From an uncultured Thermofilaceae archaeon (lineage in GTDB: Archaea; Thermoproteota; Thermoprotei; Thermofilales; Thermofilaceae), in assembly GCA_938036345.1 (NCBI GenBank), contig CALHPJ010000002.1, positions 1 to 64,000 of the forward strand: a DNA stretch of 64,000 nt. The letters run 5' to 3'. Below the pieces are notes generated by a model that was given only the letters and a program-made list of their open reading frames with translations, was not told the DNA's origin and made no database searches. The position numbers and the translations under genes were made by a program. Shown one piece after another: positions 42,781 through 51,378 of this stretch; position 1 is the stretch's first letter, and every line of letters begins with the position of its first letter.

Positions 42781-42847
42781 AAGGGGGCGATGAAGACCCA
42801 TTGCAGCGCGTAGCTGTGAAGACAAGGTTTCCGGCCTGAGCCCCCTG
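42781..42847 (+). ncRNA. C/D box sRNA (2'-O-methylation guide)
   Basis: A 67-nt element with a 7-bp terminal stem (AGGGGGC at 42782-42788 and GCCCCCT at 42840-42846). Box C-like GCGATGA is at 42787-42793 and a perfect box D CTGA at 42836-42839. Internal CTGT/GTGAAGA at 42814-42822 serve as D'/C'-like boxes. The first guide (42798-42811) is complementary to ACGCGCTGCAATGG, close to the conserved 16S segment around E. coli position 1230 (GUGCUACAAUGG). The second guide, AAGGTTTCCGGC, targets GCCGGAAACCTT. The size and layout are those of archaeal C/D sRNAs assembled with L7Ae, Nop5 and fibrillarin. Confidence 0.72.
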
Positions 42848-42887
42848 CGGTGGGAGATGCGCCGGGAGCCTTGCGATCGTTTGCACG

Positions 42888-44087
42888 TTACCGGGCGACC
42901 AGCTCCGTTACCCCCAGCATGAAGAGGTCCTCCTGAAGCCCCTCCTCGATGCTCTTTAGGCTCGCGCTCAGCCTGATTACCTTAGTGCGGCCATAGCGCC
43001 CCAGGCTAACCACTCTCGCGTTAACTATCCCGGCCATATCCAGCTCATTGATTATGTCGCTAACCCGCCTCTGCGTAACAGGATCCATGCCGAGCATCTT
43101 TGCGATCTCCATGTACTTGTTGTATATCATGCCGGTAGTCAGGTTCCTCGCACCCTCTTTCTCGAGCAAGTAAACTGCTATAAGAACCATCTTTACGTGC
43201 AGCGGCATCGACTTTATCACGTCAACGGTAACGTTCTTTTCAATTTCCCTCTGGGCCTGCTTTACGTGCTCCAGCGTGACCTTGCTAGCCCCCTCCCTTT
43301 CAGCCAGATCCGCGGCTTTCAATAAGAGGTCGAGGGCGAGTCTGCAGTCCCCGTTCTGTTTTGCAGCAATTGCCGCGCAGGCCGGTATCACTTCTGGCGC
43401 TAGTACCCCGTCCTGGAAGGCTTCAGCGGCCCTCTGCTGCAAGATGTCCTCGAGCTCCTTCGCCGTATACGGGGGGAAAACGAGCTCCTCCTCGCATAGG
43501 CTGCTCTTCACTCTCGAATCCAGGAACTCTGTGAATTTCAGGTCGTTGGTTATGCCGATGAGCGAAAGACGCGAGCGGGAGAGCTGCTCGTTGATTCGGG
43601 TGAGGAAATAGAGTACGTCGTCGCCGTTTTTCTTAACCAGGTGGTCTACCTCGTCCAAAACCGCGACCATCATCCTTCCGCGCCGATCCAGGGCTTCAGC
43701 GAACCTTTTGTAGACCTCGCTGGTGGCCAGCCCGGTAAAAGGGACTTTTACACCCAGCTCTCTGGCTAGCTCGGCCATTACCCGGTAGCTAGTATCGTTT
43801 TGCCGGCAGTTAACGTACGCGAAAACAACTTTCTCCTGCGCCTTTTCGGACAATTTCCTTACCACGTGTTTCGTAACCGCCGTTTTCCCGGTGCCAGTCA
43901 ACCCATATATGAAGACATTTGAGGGCCTAGATCCTGCTAAAGCCGGCGCCAGTATTCTAGCTAAAGCAATGATCTGTTGTTTCCTATGGGGTAGCTCTTC
44001 CGGTACATAGTCCGGTAGAAGCCTTTCTCTATCCTTAAATATCTGTGAATGCAGGACGAAGTGCTCGAAAATTTCGTCCAAGCTCAT
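42888..44087 (-). CDS. cdc6: Replication initiator Orc1/Cdc6
   Basis: A 399-aa AAA+ protein. Walker A is FIYGLTGTGKTAVT, Walker B AVLDEVDHL, sensor 1 LIGITNDLKF; the C-terminal winged-helix domain spans about 300-390. It binds origin repeats and loads MCM. The ATG at 44087 gives the normal N-terminus (SLDEIFEHFVLHSQIFKDRE); the frame stays open to 44309 but that part runs through the tRNA-Ser gene and is not coding. The intergenic region between this start and tRNA-Ser (about 178 bp) has no clear origin-recognition boxes. Confidence 0.94.
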   Translation of the reverse strand: MSLDEIFEHFVLHSQIFKDRERLLPDYVPEELPHRKQQIIALARILAPALAGSRPSNVFIYGLTGTGKTAVTKHVVRKLSEKAQEKVVFAYVNCRQNDTSYRVMAELARELGVKVPFTGLATSEVYKRFAEALDRRGRMMVAVLDEVDHLVKKNGDDVLYFLTRINEQLSRSRLSLIGITNDLKFTEFLDSRVKSSLCEEELVFPPYTAKELEDILQQRAAEAFQDGVLAPEVIPACAAIAAKQNGDCRLALDLLLKAADLAEREGASKVTLEHVKQAQREIEKNVTVDVIKSMPLHVKMVLIAVYLLEKEGARNLTTGMIYNKYMEIAKMLGMDPVTQRRVSDIINELDMAGIVNARVVSLGRYGRTKVIRLSASLKSIEEGLQEDLFMLGVTELVAR

Positions 44088-44265
44088 ACATTCTCCACTT
44101 GAAGCATTAGAACCGGGGGACTCAATGGTGCAACAGAATCGATAAGACGTAGTACGCTTAGTATCACGCGCCTCATACTCGGATCTTCCTCCCGCCGTGT
44201 TTCCCCGGTAAAGTAGACCACACCAATGGTAAACGTTATATCCAGCCCAGATTTGGTAGCCATAA

Positions 44266-44363
44266 GCCGGGGTGGCCGAGCGGTCCAAGGCGGTGGACAC
44301 GCTAGCCACACTCGAGATCCATTGTCCCTCGGGGACGCCCGGGTTCGAATCCCGGCCCCGGCG
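44266..44363 (+). tRNA. tRNA-Ser(CGA) with short non-canonical insertion
   Basis: Acceptor GCCGGGG/CCCCGGC, discriminator G, and CCA encoded at 44364-44366. D arm GCCGAGCGGTCCAAGGC, long variable arm (44323-44338) as in class II tRNA, T arm CCGGG-TTCGAAT-CCCGG. The anticodon stem GTGGA/TCCAT closes properly only if 13 bases (about 44298-44310) are removed, leaving loop CTCGAGA with anticodon CGA. The exact ends are ambiguous by one or two bases (30/31 to 32/33), all outside the usual 37/38 site. Confidence 0.85.
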
Positions 44364-44377
44364 CCACTGCCCACTGG

Positions 44378-45490
44378 TTAAGTAATCAAACCGATAATTT
44401 TTCTTTTCCTTTTCAAATAGTAAAGGTAGTGACTGTAAGGAACGTCGGCGGGCACTCTGTGGTCAACGTGAGGTATGTACCCTCCCTCCTCTACGAGCGG
44501 CTTAACTCTTTCCAGCTCACTATCAATGGCCTTGGGGCCTTCGATAAGGGCTCGCTTATCTATACCGCCCATTAACAGAAGCTCCCGGCCGAACATGCCC
44601 CTCAGCTTCACAGGGTCGGAGCCCGCTTTCACCTCGCACGGAAAATGGCAGTTAATGCCGGCTTTCAGCCACAGGGGTAGCAGCCGCTCTATGTTGCCGT
44701 CGCAATCCATTATGTTGAGCCATACCCCGTGCTCCCTGAGGAACTCGGTGATTCTTTGGTACTGTGGCACCATAAGCTCCTCAAAGTGCTTGGGGGATAT
44801 TAGAGGGCCGCTGTTGTAGCACATGTCCTCCCACCAGTGAGCAAAGTCCAGCTTTACTTCCCGAAGCGGCTTCTCAACAACTTTCAGTATCATCTTGGTC
44901 CTAAACTCGAACATATCCTTCACTAGCTCGGGCTCCCTAAGTATTGCGTTGCAGAGACCCCGCAGCCCCATGAGGTCGCGGGCCCAACCGAAGAAACCTC
45001 CAGCGAATATGCCGAGCGGGTAGTCCCGTTCCCTCCACTCATCCTTAAGCTCTTCAAAGCCCGGGTACTGAATGTTTTCTAGGTCGAAGCGCTCCTTATA
45101 GCTTTCCCAGGTTTCCCGGTCCTTAACAGGGTACTCTAGAAAAGAGGGTATGGAGGTACCGCACCCCTCTTTAAAATCCATTTTAACCACGCCGGTTTCG
45201 TCGCGGAAAATCCGCCTGCGGTCGTCCTCCCACAGCACCTTGTATTCGAACTTCTTAAAGGGGATGTAGACGGGTACTTCATTCCAGTACCACGCTTCGA
45301 ACCCGAAGTACTGGTCGGCCTTGTAGTCGTTGTTAACAAACTCCGGCAACCCCTCGCGATGCCACCTCTTGAGAGTCTCTTCCCAGTAGCCGAACTCCAC
45401 GTCTGGGACGTGGTCGACCTCCTTGTACATGAACACATTTAAGAAGCGCTCGCGCCTGGTCAGCCTTAACGAGGGGTTGATTATCCCCAC
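44378..45490 (-). CDS. Uroporphyrinogen decarboxylase (URO-D)-family protein
   Basis: A 370-aa TIM-barrel protein of the URO-D/methyltransferase superfamily. Features are the RRERFLNVFMYKEVDHVPD start, GIFAGGFFGWARDLMGLRGL, FAHWWEDMCYNSGPLISPKHF and CEVKAGSDP. No heme-biosynthesis genes are nearby. Members with this pattern are usually corrinoid methyltransferases or enzymes of unknown role, rather than true HemE. Start GTG at 45490, about 25 bp from box A (minus-sense CTTATTTACT). Substrate unknown. Confidence 0.82.
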   Translation of the reverse strand: MGIINPSLRLTRRERFLNVFMYKEVDHVPDVEFGYWEETLKRWHREGLPEFVNNDYKADQYFGFEAWYWNEVPVYIPFKKFEYKVLWEDDRRRIFRDETGVVKMDFKEGCGTSIPSFLEYPVKDRETWESYKERFDLENIQYPGFEELKDEWRERDYPLGIFAGGFFGWARDLMGLRGLCNAILREPELVKDMFEFRTKMILKVVEKPLREVKLDFAHWWEDMCYNSGPLISPKHFEELMVPQYQRITEFLREHGVWLNIMDCDGNIERLLPLWLKAGINCHFPCEVKAGSDPVKLRGMFGRELLLMGGIDKRALIEGPKAIDSELERVKPLVEEGGYIPHVDHRVPADVPYSHYLYYLKRKRKIIGLIT

Positions 45491-45561
45491 ATCCTAACTG
45501 CTCACGCGTAGTAAATAAGGCCATCGAGCGTTTTCCGTGAGCAGCGCAATTGAGCGAGCGC

Positions 45562-46716
45562 TTAAGTAGGGACTTTTTCCTCGGAAGGGGGGCTCCACTC
45601 CTTTGTCAGTGTCGCTAACCTCCTTAGTGCCCACCTTGAGCGGACTCGCCGGGTAAGTTCGCCTAGAATCTTGAGCAGCTCGTCGTAGGTTCTCCTATCG
45701 ACCGGAAAGGGGACGCCGTCTTTCCCACCTACAGCATAGGCGAATTTAAAGGGGTCAACCGGATGCGTAACCGGGTCCCTCCACGATGGAGGGGTCTCGT
45801 AAACTAGCTCGGCTACTAGAGCCAGCGCCCTCAAGGTACTAGGCCCAAACCCCCTAATCCCCAGCAGCTCCTGGTAACTGTTAACCCCCAGCTCGCTCGC
45901 GTTCTTCAAGGCGGCAGTGTTTACGGAGACCCCTCCCAGCTTAAGGTACCTTTTGACGATTTCTCGGGTTTCTCTAACGGGGTAGGGCGAGTAGTAGCTG
46001 AGTAGCGGCGCGTCGCCTTGAGCGATTGCCAGCGCCTGCTTCACCATGGACTCCAGCCTGCGGGGGTTTTCCGATGCTAAATCTACGAGCAGCCTCTGGT
46101 GTTTATCCATACCTTTATCGACAGTATTCAGCGCCAAGCCGGCAATGCCGCTAACGCCTGAATGCGGGGTTTCCACGAAGCTGTACAGCATCTCTGAGAA
46201 CCAGTGGTAGCGCCGCGCCATCCTGGCTTTTTCGTTCATTCCTTGCTGCACTACAGCCCACCTTCCATCGGAGTCGACGAAGAACACGTGGTGGTACAGC
46301 TGGTAGCCAGCCTGTAGCGCCACGCCGTCAACCTTGGCTACGAGAGCGGATATTCTCGTCAGCCTATCTCCCTCGAGCCCCAACCTCTCGGCTATCCTCC
46401 TTAGTTCGAGCGGTGTGCGTAAGCTCGCGTCGCCTTTCCCACCAGCCGCGTACACGCCCAGGTCGAGCTTCTTTAGCACGTCCCTTATGATTGCGGACGT
46501 TACTGTGGTGGAGCCCGAGCTGTCCCAGTCCATCCCAATTATGTTGTTCAACGCCTGGAACCATACTGGGTCGGCTATGCGCTCCAGAAACCCCCAACTG
46601 CCGTACTCTTCCACCACGAGCTTCACTATCACCTCTGCGAGCTCCTTCATGCGTATAAGAAGCCAGCTGGGCACGTGGCCTGTGTGTAAAGGTAGCTCAG
46701 CTACTCCCCTCCTCAC
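45562..46716 (-). CDS. DUF763 family protein with helix-hairpin-helix
   Basis: A 384-aa archaeal protein of the DUF763 family. It begins RRGVAELPLHTGHVPSWLL, has QGMNEKARMARRYHWFS and a helix-hairpin-helix (YQELLGIRGFGPSTLRALAL, about residues 285-310) typical of DNA repair proteins, suggesting DNA binding. The biochemical role is not established. The GTG start lies about 29 bp from box A (minus-sense CTTTTAATC). Confidence 0.88.
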   Translation of the reverse strand: MRRGVAELPLHTGHVPSWLLIRMKELAEVIVKLVVEEYGSWGFLERIADPVWFQALNNIIGMDWDSSGSTTVTSAIIRDVLKKLDLGVYAAGGKGDASLRTPLELRRIAERLGLEGDRLTRISALVAKVDGVALQAGYQLYHHVFFVDSDGRWAVVQQGMNEKARMARRYHWFSEMLYSFVETPHSGVSGIAGLALNTVDKGMDKHQRLLVDLASENPRRLESMVKQALAIAQGDAPLLSYYSPYPVRETREIVKRYLKLGGVSVNTAALKNASELGVNSYQELLGIRGFGPSTLRALALVAELVYETPPSWRDPVTHPVDPFKFAYAVGGKDGVPFPVDRRTYDELLKILGELTRRVRSRWALRRLATLTKEWSPPSEEKVPT

Positions 46717-46841
46717 CTCGAAAGAGGAGGCAGCTAGCGATTAAAAGCTAACGCGGACAGTGCGTTGAAAGTTAACCGCCAAGCTAGGCCGCGTAACGGT
46801 AAACAATATAACGCCCCCGGTGCTGACTTATCGGTTGTAGA

Positions 46842-46939
46842 GGGCCCGTGGTCTAGCGGCTAGGACACCCGCCTCACGAACGTGTGTACAGCGGGTTTGA
46901 GAGCGCGGGAGATCCCGGGTTCGAATCCCGGCGGGCCCA
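46842..46939 (+). tRNA. tRNA-Val(CAC) with canonical intron
   Basis: Acceptor GGGCCCG/CGGGCCC, discriminator A, D arm GTCTAGCGGCTAGGAC, anticodon stem CCCGC/GCGGG, T arm CCGGG-TTCGAAT-CCCGG. Removing 25 bases (46879-46903) at 37/38 leaves loop CTCACGC with anticodon CAC. No CCA. The identity depends on the intron being at 37/38; a Glu reading was considered and rejected because no placement gives a CTC or TTC loop. Confidence 0.8.
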
Positions 46940-46957
46940 CCTCTCTGGGTATTGTTT

Positions 46958-48270
46958 TTATCGTGCAATAAACTTGGGAGAAGCGTAGGCTCTGACTGAG
47001 GTTTCCCTGCCGTTTGCCCCGTCAGTTTGGCTTTCCGAATCCGCCACGTCGAACCTAATGTACGCGGCGTCTCCAGGCACTTTAATTCTAAGCCTCTTTG
47101 CGAACCACTCCACCTCTATTTTCTCAGTGTAGATAACTTCACCCACCGAAATTAACCTTAAAGTGGCTCCGCGTGCTCCGCGCACCTCAACCTGCACTTT
47201 AATCAACCTCCTATCCGCGTACTCCACCTCATACCACAGGAAGGGCCCCTCTGGAGACTCCGAAATGGTCACCATGCCAGCCCTTACGGCGTCAAGTATG
47301 CTCTCGTAGCCGGCCCTATTCACGTAAACCCAGGTTGTCGGGTGCCCGGTGCTTAGCATGGGATGCTTCCGCTTTATGCTGTGAGTATCGCTGCCTCCTA
47401 CGATCCCAACTCTGTAACCCCTCGATAGCGGTTCATCGAGCAGCCTGGAGGACATGTAGTTGAGTAGCGCCCAGTTCCCCTGCCATACCTCCATGAATCC
47501 GATTCTTTCAGTACCGCCTAGCTGCCAGGTAGGCCCGAAAGGCTTGGGGTGATTTACCGAAGCTAGGTACCCTTTTCTCTGCACGTAGTCGATAAGCCTC
47601 TCAAGCTCTTCGCGGCTCTTAACCCTGAAGTCCACCCACTCACCAACATTAAGCACATTCATGTGCCCGTAGTAAGTTGTAACCTCCTCACCGGGCAGCA
47701 GAGGACCCCTCGGCGCACTCCGCACTCGGGCACGTGGCTTACCGTATTGTGGTCAGTGATAGCGACGAAATCTAGCCCCTTTTCTGCGGCAGCCTTGGCG
47801 ATCTCCTCTGGGGTAGAGTCTCCGTCACTATGCACGGAATGCGCGTGAAAATCGCCCTTCAACCAGCCGCTCAAAGAGATCGCGGCGGAGGGCTCGCAGC
47901 CCTGCAACCTTTTCTCTTTCGGCCCGCTACTCGCGCTTTCTTCCTTACCACTACCGAGTACGTGCACCCCGCCTGCGACACCCTGTACAGACCTAGAGCG
48001 ATTTTCCAAGTACCTGGCTTTATACTACGTGGAATGTAGCCGGGGGTAGCATCGGAGCGAGAAATAGTGATGGCCTTCTTACCGGATCCGCTCCAACCTC
48101 TGAAGCTTCTGCCGGCTTCCAGGAAGCCGAGGGGTCTGGGTTCGAAGACTCCTACGTCGATTACGCTCTCGCCGCATCCCACCGGTGTGTAGGAGGTACT
48201 CAATCCCTATTTTCTCGCACCATTTGGGCACCTCGAACGGTAAGTAAATAAAAATCGTCCTTGCTCTTAT
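46958..48270 (-). pseudogene. PHP-domain metallohydrolase (CehA/McbA family), frameshifted
   Basis: Four frames assemble one protein. An N-terminal beta domain appears in pieces: FEVPKWCEKIGIEY near 48230, then ESVIDVGVFEP with FRGWSGSGKKAI and TPGYIPRSIKPGTW (48170-48010), the next shift near 47900 leads to WLKGDFHAHSVHSDGDSTP and VAITDHNTVSH (PHP metal site), and a further shift near 47720 leads to LLPGEEVTTYYGHMNV, ASVNHPKPF and GGSDTHS. Each junction changes frame without plausible overlap signals. The family hydrolyses phosphoesters or carboxyesters with metal. Several shifts suggest an inactive gene. Confidence 0.8.
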
Positions 48271-48419
48271 CCTGCGGCGATAGAAACCCTTCAAAGCGCT
48301 GCTCCTTTAATGCCTGCATATAACACGAGCGCTCCCGCCTACACATAGGTTTCAGCCCACTTCGGCGCTTAACGTCATTCCCACGGAAGCAATTTTAGCC
48401 AGGTTGGGCAAGTCCCCTC

Positions 48420-49463
48420 GTGAAGCATGTTAAGTTGGGCGAGAGCTGCGGGCTGAAGGTTTCCTCGCTCTCGCTGGGTACATGGCACCTGCCCCGGTTA
48501 TCGGAGAAGGATGAAGCTGGAGCCCATAAAATAGACTATGAAGAGTTTAAGAAAGTGCTAAAAAGAGCCTACGAGGAGGGACTTACCTTCATCGACACAG
48601 CCAATAGATACCACGGCGGGGTTTCCCCCGTTCCGCTAACGCACGTAGGTAACGCGGAAAAGCTGCTGGGCACCGCTATCAGGGAGCTGAAGTTAGATAG
48701 GGAGGAGATTGTCATCGCGACCAAAGTTGGGGTGCGGATGTCACCGGGCCCCAACGGGGAGGGTTTAAGCAGGAAGCATATCATGTGGCAGATATCGGAG
48801 AGCCTGAAGCGCCTTCAAATAGACTACGTCGACATCTACTACGCGCACGCGTTCGATCCGGAAACGCCGAAGCTCGAGACACTCACCACGTTTAACGATG
48901 TAGTTCGCCGAGGCTTCGTCAGGTACATAGGCATGAGCAATATCCCTGTGCACCACTTAGTCGAGTACATTATGCTTGCAATCGCGAATAAGCTGGAACC
49001 CGTGGCGGTGCTCCAGTACCGTTACAACTTATTCGATAGAGGCGTTGAGAACGATATAATACCGGTAGCGAAGCGCTTCGGAGTAGGCTTCACCGCCTAC
49101 TCACCCTTGGGGGAGGGGCTGCTGACCGGTAAGTATGTTGACTTTGAATCGAAGAGATGGGTGGTGCCTCCCGGCTCGAGGGCTGAGTACCGCGATCTCA
49201 GTCACATGTTCACCGAGCGCAACCTGCAGCGCTTACTCAGGCTTAAAGAGCTAGCAGGGGAGCAAGGGCTCACCCTGCCTCAGCTAGCAATTGCGTGGCT
49301 CATCAACATTGGCGAAAAGGTATGGAAGATCCCTATAGTGCCCATAATCGGCATCACCAGGCTGCAGCACCTGGAGGAGGCGCTCATGGCAGTTGACGCA
49401 AACCTGTCGCATGATGCTCTGAAAGCTATAGATGAAGTCACGCGCGGACCACCTTTATCCTGA
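48420..49463 (+). CDS. Aldo/keto reductase
   Basis: A 347-aa (beta/alpha)8 oxidoreductase using NADPH. The catalytic tetrad is Asp and Tyr in FIDTANRYHGG, Lys in VIATKVGV and His in DIYYAHAFDP. The cofactor-binding end has AYSPLGEGLLTGKY and PIVPIIGITRLQHLEEAL. It resembles the potassium-channel beta-subunit/YghZ-like group that acts on sugars or aldehydes; the substrate is unknown. Start GTG at 48420, about 26 bp from box A (caattttag, 48389-48397). Confidence 0.9.
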   Translation: MKHVKLGESCGLKVSSLSLGTWHLPRLSEKDEAGAHKIDYEEFKKVLKRAYEEGLTFIDTANRYHGGVSPVPLTHVGNAEKLLGTAIRELKLDREEIVIATKVGVRMSPGPNGEGLSRKHIMWQISESLKRLQIDYVDIYYAHAFDPETPKLETLTTFNDVVRRGFVRYIGMSNIPVHHLVEYIMLAIANKLEPVAVLQYRYNLFDRGVENDIIPVAKRFGVGFTAYSPLGEGLLTGKYVDFESKRWVVPPGSRAEYRDLSHMFTERNLQRLLRLKELAGEQGLTLPQLAIAWLINIGEKVWKIPIVPIIGITRLQHLEEALMAVDANLSHDALKAIDEVTRGPPLS

Positions 49464-49583
49464 GCCGCAGTCTTGAGCTGTTTCATCGCTCGGGCACCCC
49501 GCTGAAACGATCCTCGGCAGCGGTTGAGTAGAATCGACGCCTCTAGCTAAACTCAGCTAGGTGGAGAGCTGTTCCACGGATGG

Positions 49584-49700
49584 CGGGCCGGCCGGGATTC
49601 GAACCCGGGACCTACGGGTAGCTTCCCCCGCATTGGGGGTTAAGAGCCTCGACAGCGCCTTAGGCGCGACCGTCGCTCCACCAAGCTGAGCTACCGGCCC
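49584..49700 (-). tRNA. tRNA-Lys(CTT) with two introns
   Basis: Acceptor GGGCCGG/CCGGCCC, discriminator G, CCA encoded at 49581-49583. D arm GCTCAGCTTGGTGGAGC, T arm CCGGG-TTCGAAT-CCCGG. The 3' anticodon strand CCCGT pairs only with ACGGG, which is split: ACGG at 49670-49673 and G at 49647. Removing 22 bases (49648-49669, position 30/31) and 21 bases (49620-49640, canonical 37/38) gives loop CTCTTAA, anticodon CTT. Multiple introns, one in the anticodon stem, are known from Thermoproteota tRNAs. Confidence 0.88.
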
Positions 49701-49808
49701 GCTGCTCCCAGTGGAAAGGGGGTTTTAATAAGTTTATCTTGCGTAGAATGACTTCGGGTTGCGAAAAGCTTAAGGCTACCGTTATCTCACCAAGCGAGGG
49801 GGTCAGTT

Positions 49809-49970
49809 ATGCCGAGCCACGGATCACTAACTAAGGCTGGTAAGGTGAGAAACGCTACTCCGAAAATCCCGCCTAAACCCAAGAAGAACCTAATGCCGAG
49901 AAGGAGGAATGAGAGGAACTACTTGAGGAGGCTCGTATACGCTTCCAGCAAATCCCCGGCTGAAGCCTAA
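49809..49970 (+). CDS. rps30e: Small ribosomal subunit protein eS30
   Basis: A 53-aa basic protein beginning [14 protein letters not shown] and ending [20 protein letters not shown], matching archaeal eS30 in length and motif order. It binds the decoding region of the 30S subunit. It lies 16 bp before gatD on the same strand, so the two are probably co-transcribed. An upstream A/T-rich promoter lies near 49760-49790. Confidence 0.9.
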   Translation: MPSHGSLTKAGKVRNATPKIPPKPKKNLMPRRRNERNYLRRLVYASSKSPAEA

Positions 49971-49986
49971 AGGGCTGGCCTAGATA

Positions 49987-51336
49987 ATGGGCGAGTTAGA
50001 GGGTTACGGAGACCTAGCGCTAGAGGTACTTGAGGGTGTAAGCGTATTCGACGAGATTGAGGTTGAAAGGGAGGACGGAGCTGTTCTGAGAGGCGTTCTG
50101 CTCCCGCGCCCGCGGTACGGGGACCCCGATGTTCTGGTACTTAAATTGCCGAATGGATACAATATAGGCGTTAGCGCTAGGAGAATTAAGCAGTTGCGCA
50201 GGATCGGCAGAGTCGAGCCCACCAGAGGGGCAGCGGCACCCCAGTTATCCATTAAGCGAAGCCTGCCCCGTATCCACCTCATCGGAACCGGGGGTACGAT
50301 AGCTTCCAGGGTCGATTACTTAACCGGCGCCGTGTATCCGTACTTCACAGCAGAGGAAATCTACTCGATGGTTCCGGAGCTTGAGGAAGTTGCACTCTTA
50401 TCATGTGAAACCCTTCTCAACGTGTTTAGCGAGGACCTTACCCCTAGCCATTGGTCTAAGATAGCTGAGAGAGTTGCCCAAGTGTTCGAGAGGGAGCAGC
50501 CAGCAGGGGTGGTTATTGCCCACGGTACAGATACTATGGGCTATACCGCGGCTGCCTTGGCTTTTGCTCTGAGGAGAATCCCGGGTCCAGTTGTGCTGGT
50601 TGGCGCTCAGCGCTCAAGTGACAGGCCGTCTTCCGACGCCGCCACCAACATGCTCGCAGCCGCAATTGCGGCGATAAAAGCCCCGTTTGCGGAGTCTGTC
50701 GTGGTGATGCACGCAGGGCTTGACGATACAAGCTTCTACGTACATAGGGGGGTTAAGGTTCGGAAAATGCACACCAGCAGGAGGGATGCGTTCAGGAGCG
50801 TGAATGCGATACCGCTGGCTAAGGTTTCGCTCCCCGATAGGAGCTTCCATATGCTTGCCAGGCGTTACCTCCCCCGCTCAAACGAGGTCACCCTAGAGAA
50901 TGGATTTGATGAAAAGGTGGCTCTCCTGAAATTCTACCCCGGCATGGGACCTGAGGTGCTGGAGTTCCTGGTGGATAGAGGCTACCATGGTGTAGTCATA
51001 GAGGGTACAGGCTTAGGGCACGTAGCTACACGCTTAATTCCCTCGGTGAGGAGAGCTGTCGATGAAGGGGTTGCGGTGGTTATAGCCTCGCAGTGCCTAT
51101 GGGGGCGCGTTAACATGAACGTCTACAGGACTGGTGTGGAGCTGCTAAAGGCGGGCGCGATGCCGGCGGAGGACATGCTCCCCGAGACAGCCTACGTTAA
51201 GCTTTCGTGGGTATTGGCTAGAACCAGGGAGTTAAAGGAGGTGAAAAGGATCTTCTCGACGAACTTAGCTTTCGAGATAGAAGAGCGGAGCGAAAACCGC
51301 TTCTACCCTCCGCAAAGCTACATTGAGAGGGAGTAG
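49987..51336 (+). CDS. gatD: Glu-tRNA(Gln) amidotransferase subunit D
   Basis: A 449-aa L-asparaginase-like subunit. The N-terminal ~85 residues are the GatD-specific barrel; the core has HLIGTGGTIASRVDY and VVIAHGTDTMGYTAA with the catalytic Thr/Lys/Asp set, and VVLVGAQRSSDRPSSDA. It releases ammonia from glutamine or asparagine for GatE, which amidates Glu on tRNA-Gln; archaea use this route instead of a glutaminyl-tRNA synthetase. gatE follows on the same strand with its own box A. Confidence 0.95.
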   Translation: MGELEGYGDLALEVLEGVSVFDEIEVEREDGAVLRGVLLPRPRYGDPDVLVLKLPNGYNIGVSARRIKQLRRIGRVEPTRGAAAPQLSIKRSLPRIHLIGTGGTIASRVDYLTGAVYPYFTAEEIYSMVPELEEVALLSCETLLNVFSEDLTPSHWSKIAERVAQVFEREQPAGVVIAHGTDTMGYTAAALAFALRRIPGPVVLVGAQRSSDRPSSDAATNMLAAAIAAIKAPFAESVVVMHAGLDDTSFYVHRGVKVRKMHTSRRDAFRSVNAIPLAKVSLPDRSFHMLARRYLPRSNEVTLENGFDEKVALLKFYPGMGPEVLEFLVDRGYHGVVIEGTGLGHVATRLIPSVRRAVDEGVAVVIASQCLWGRVNMNVYRTGVELLKAGAMPAEDMLPETAYVKLSWVLARTRELKEVKRIFSTNLAFEIEERSENRFYPPQSYIERE

Positions 51337-51378
51337 AGGGAGCGCTCGTTTTATAGGGCGCTGCTGTTTACCTCTGCG

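Noticed and set aside
44088-44309. Upstream extension of the cdc6 open frame by 74 codons
   Set aside because: It runs through the tRNA-Ser gene and shows no Orc1/Cdc6 similarity; the ATG at 44087 gives the normal N-terminus.
46842-46939. tRNA-Glu reading of the Val gene
   Set aside because: No intron placement yields a CTC or TTC loop between the CCCGC and GCGGG strands; 37/38 removal gives CAC.
48053-48115. Possible C/D sRNA (GTGATGG...CTGA) inside the PHP pseudogene
   Set aside because: No terminal stem and the segment still reads as remnant coding sequence on the other strand.
49464-49580. Box C/D-like elements before tRNA-Lys
   Set aside because: A GCGATGA on the minus strand has no box D at suitable distance and no closing stem.
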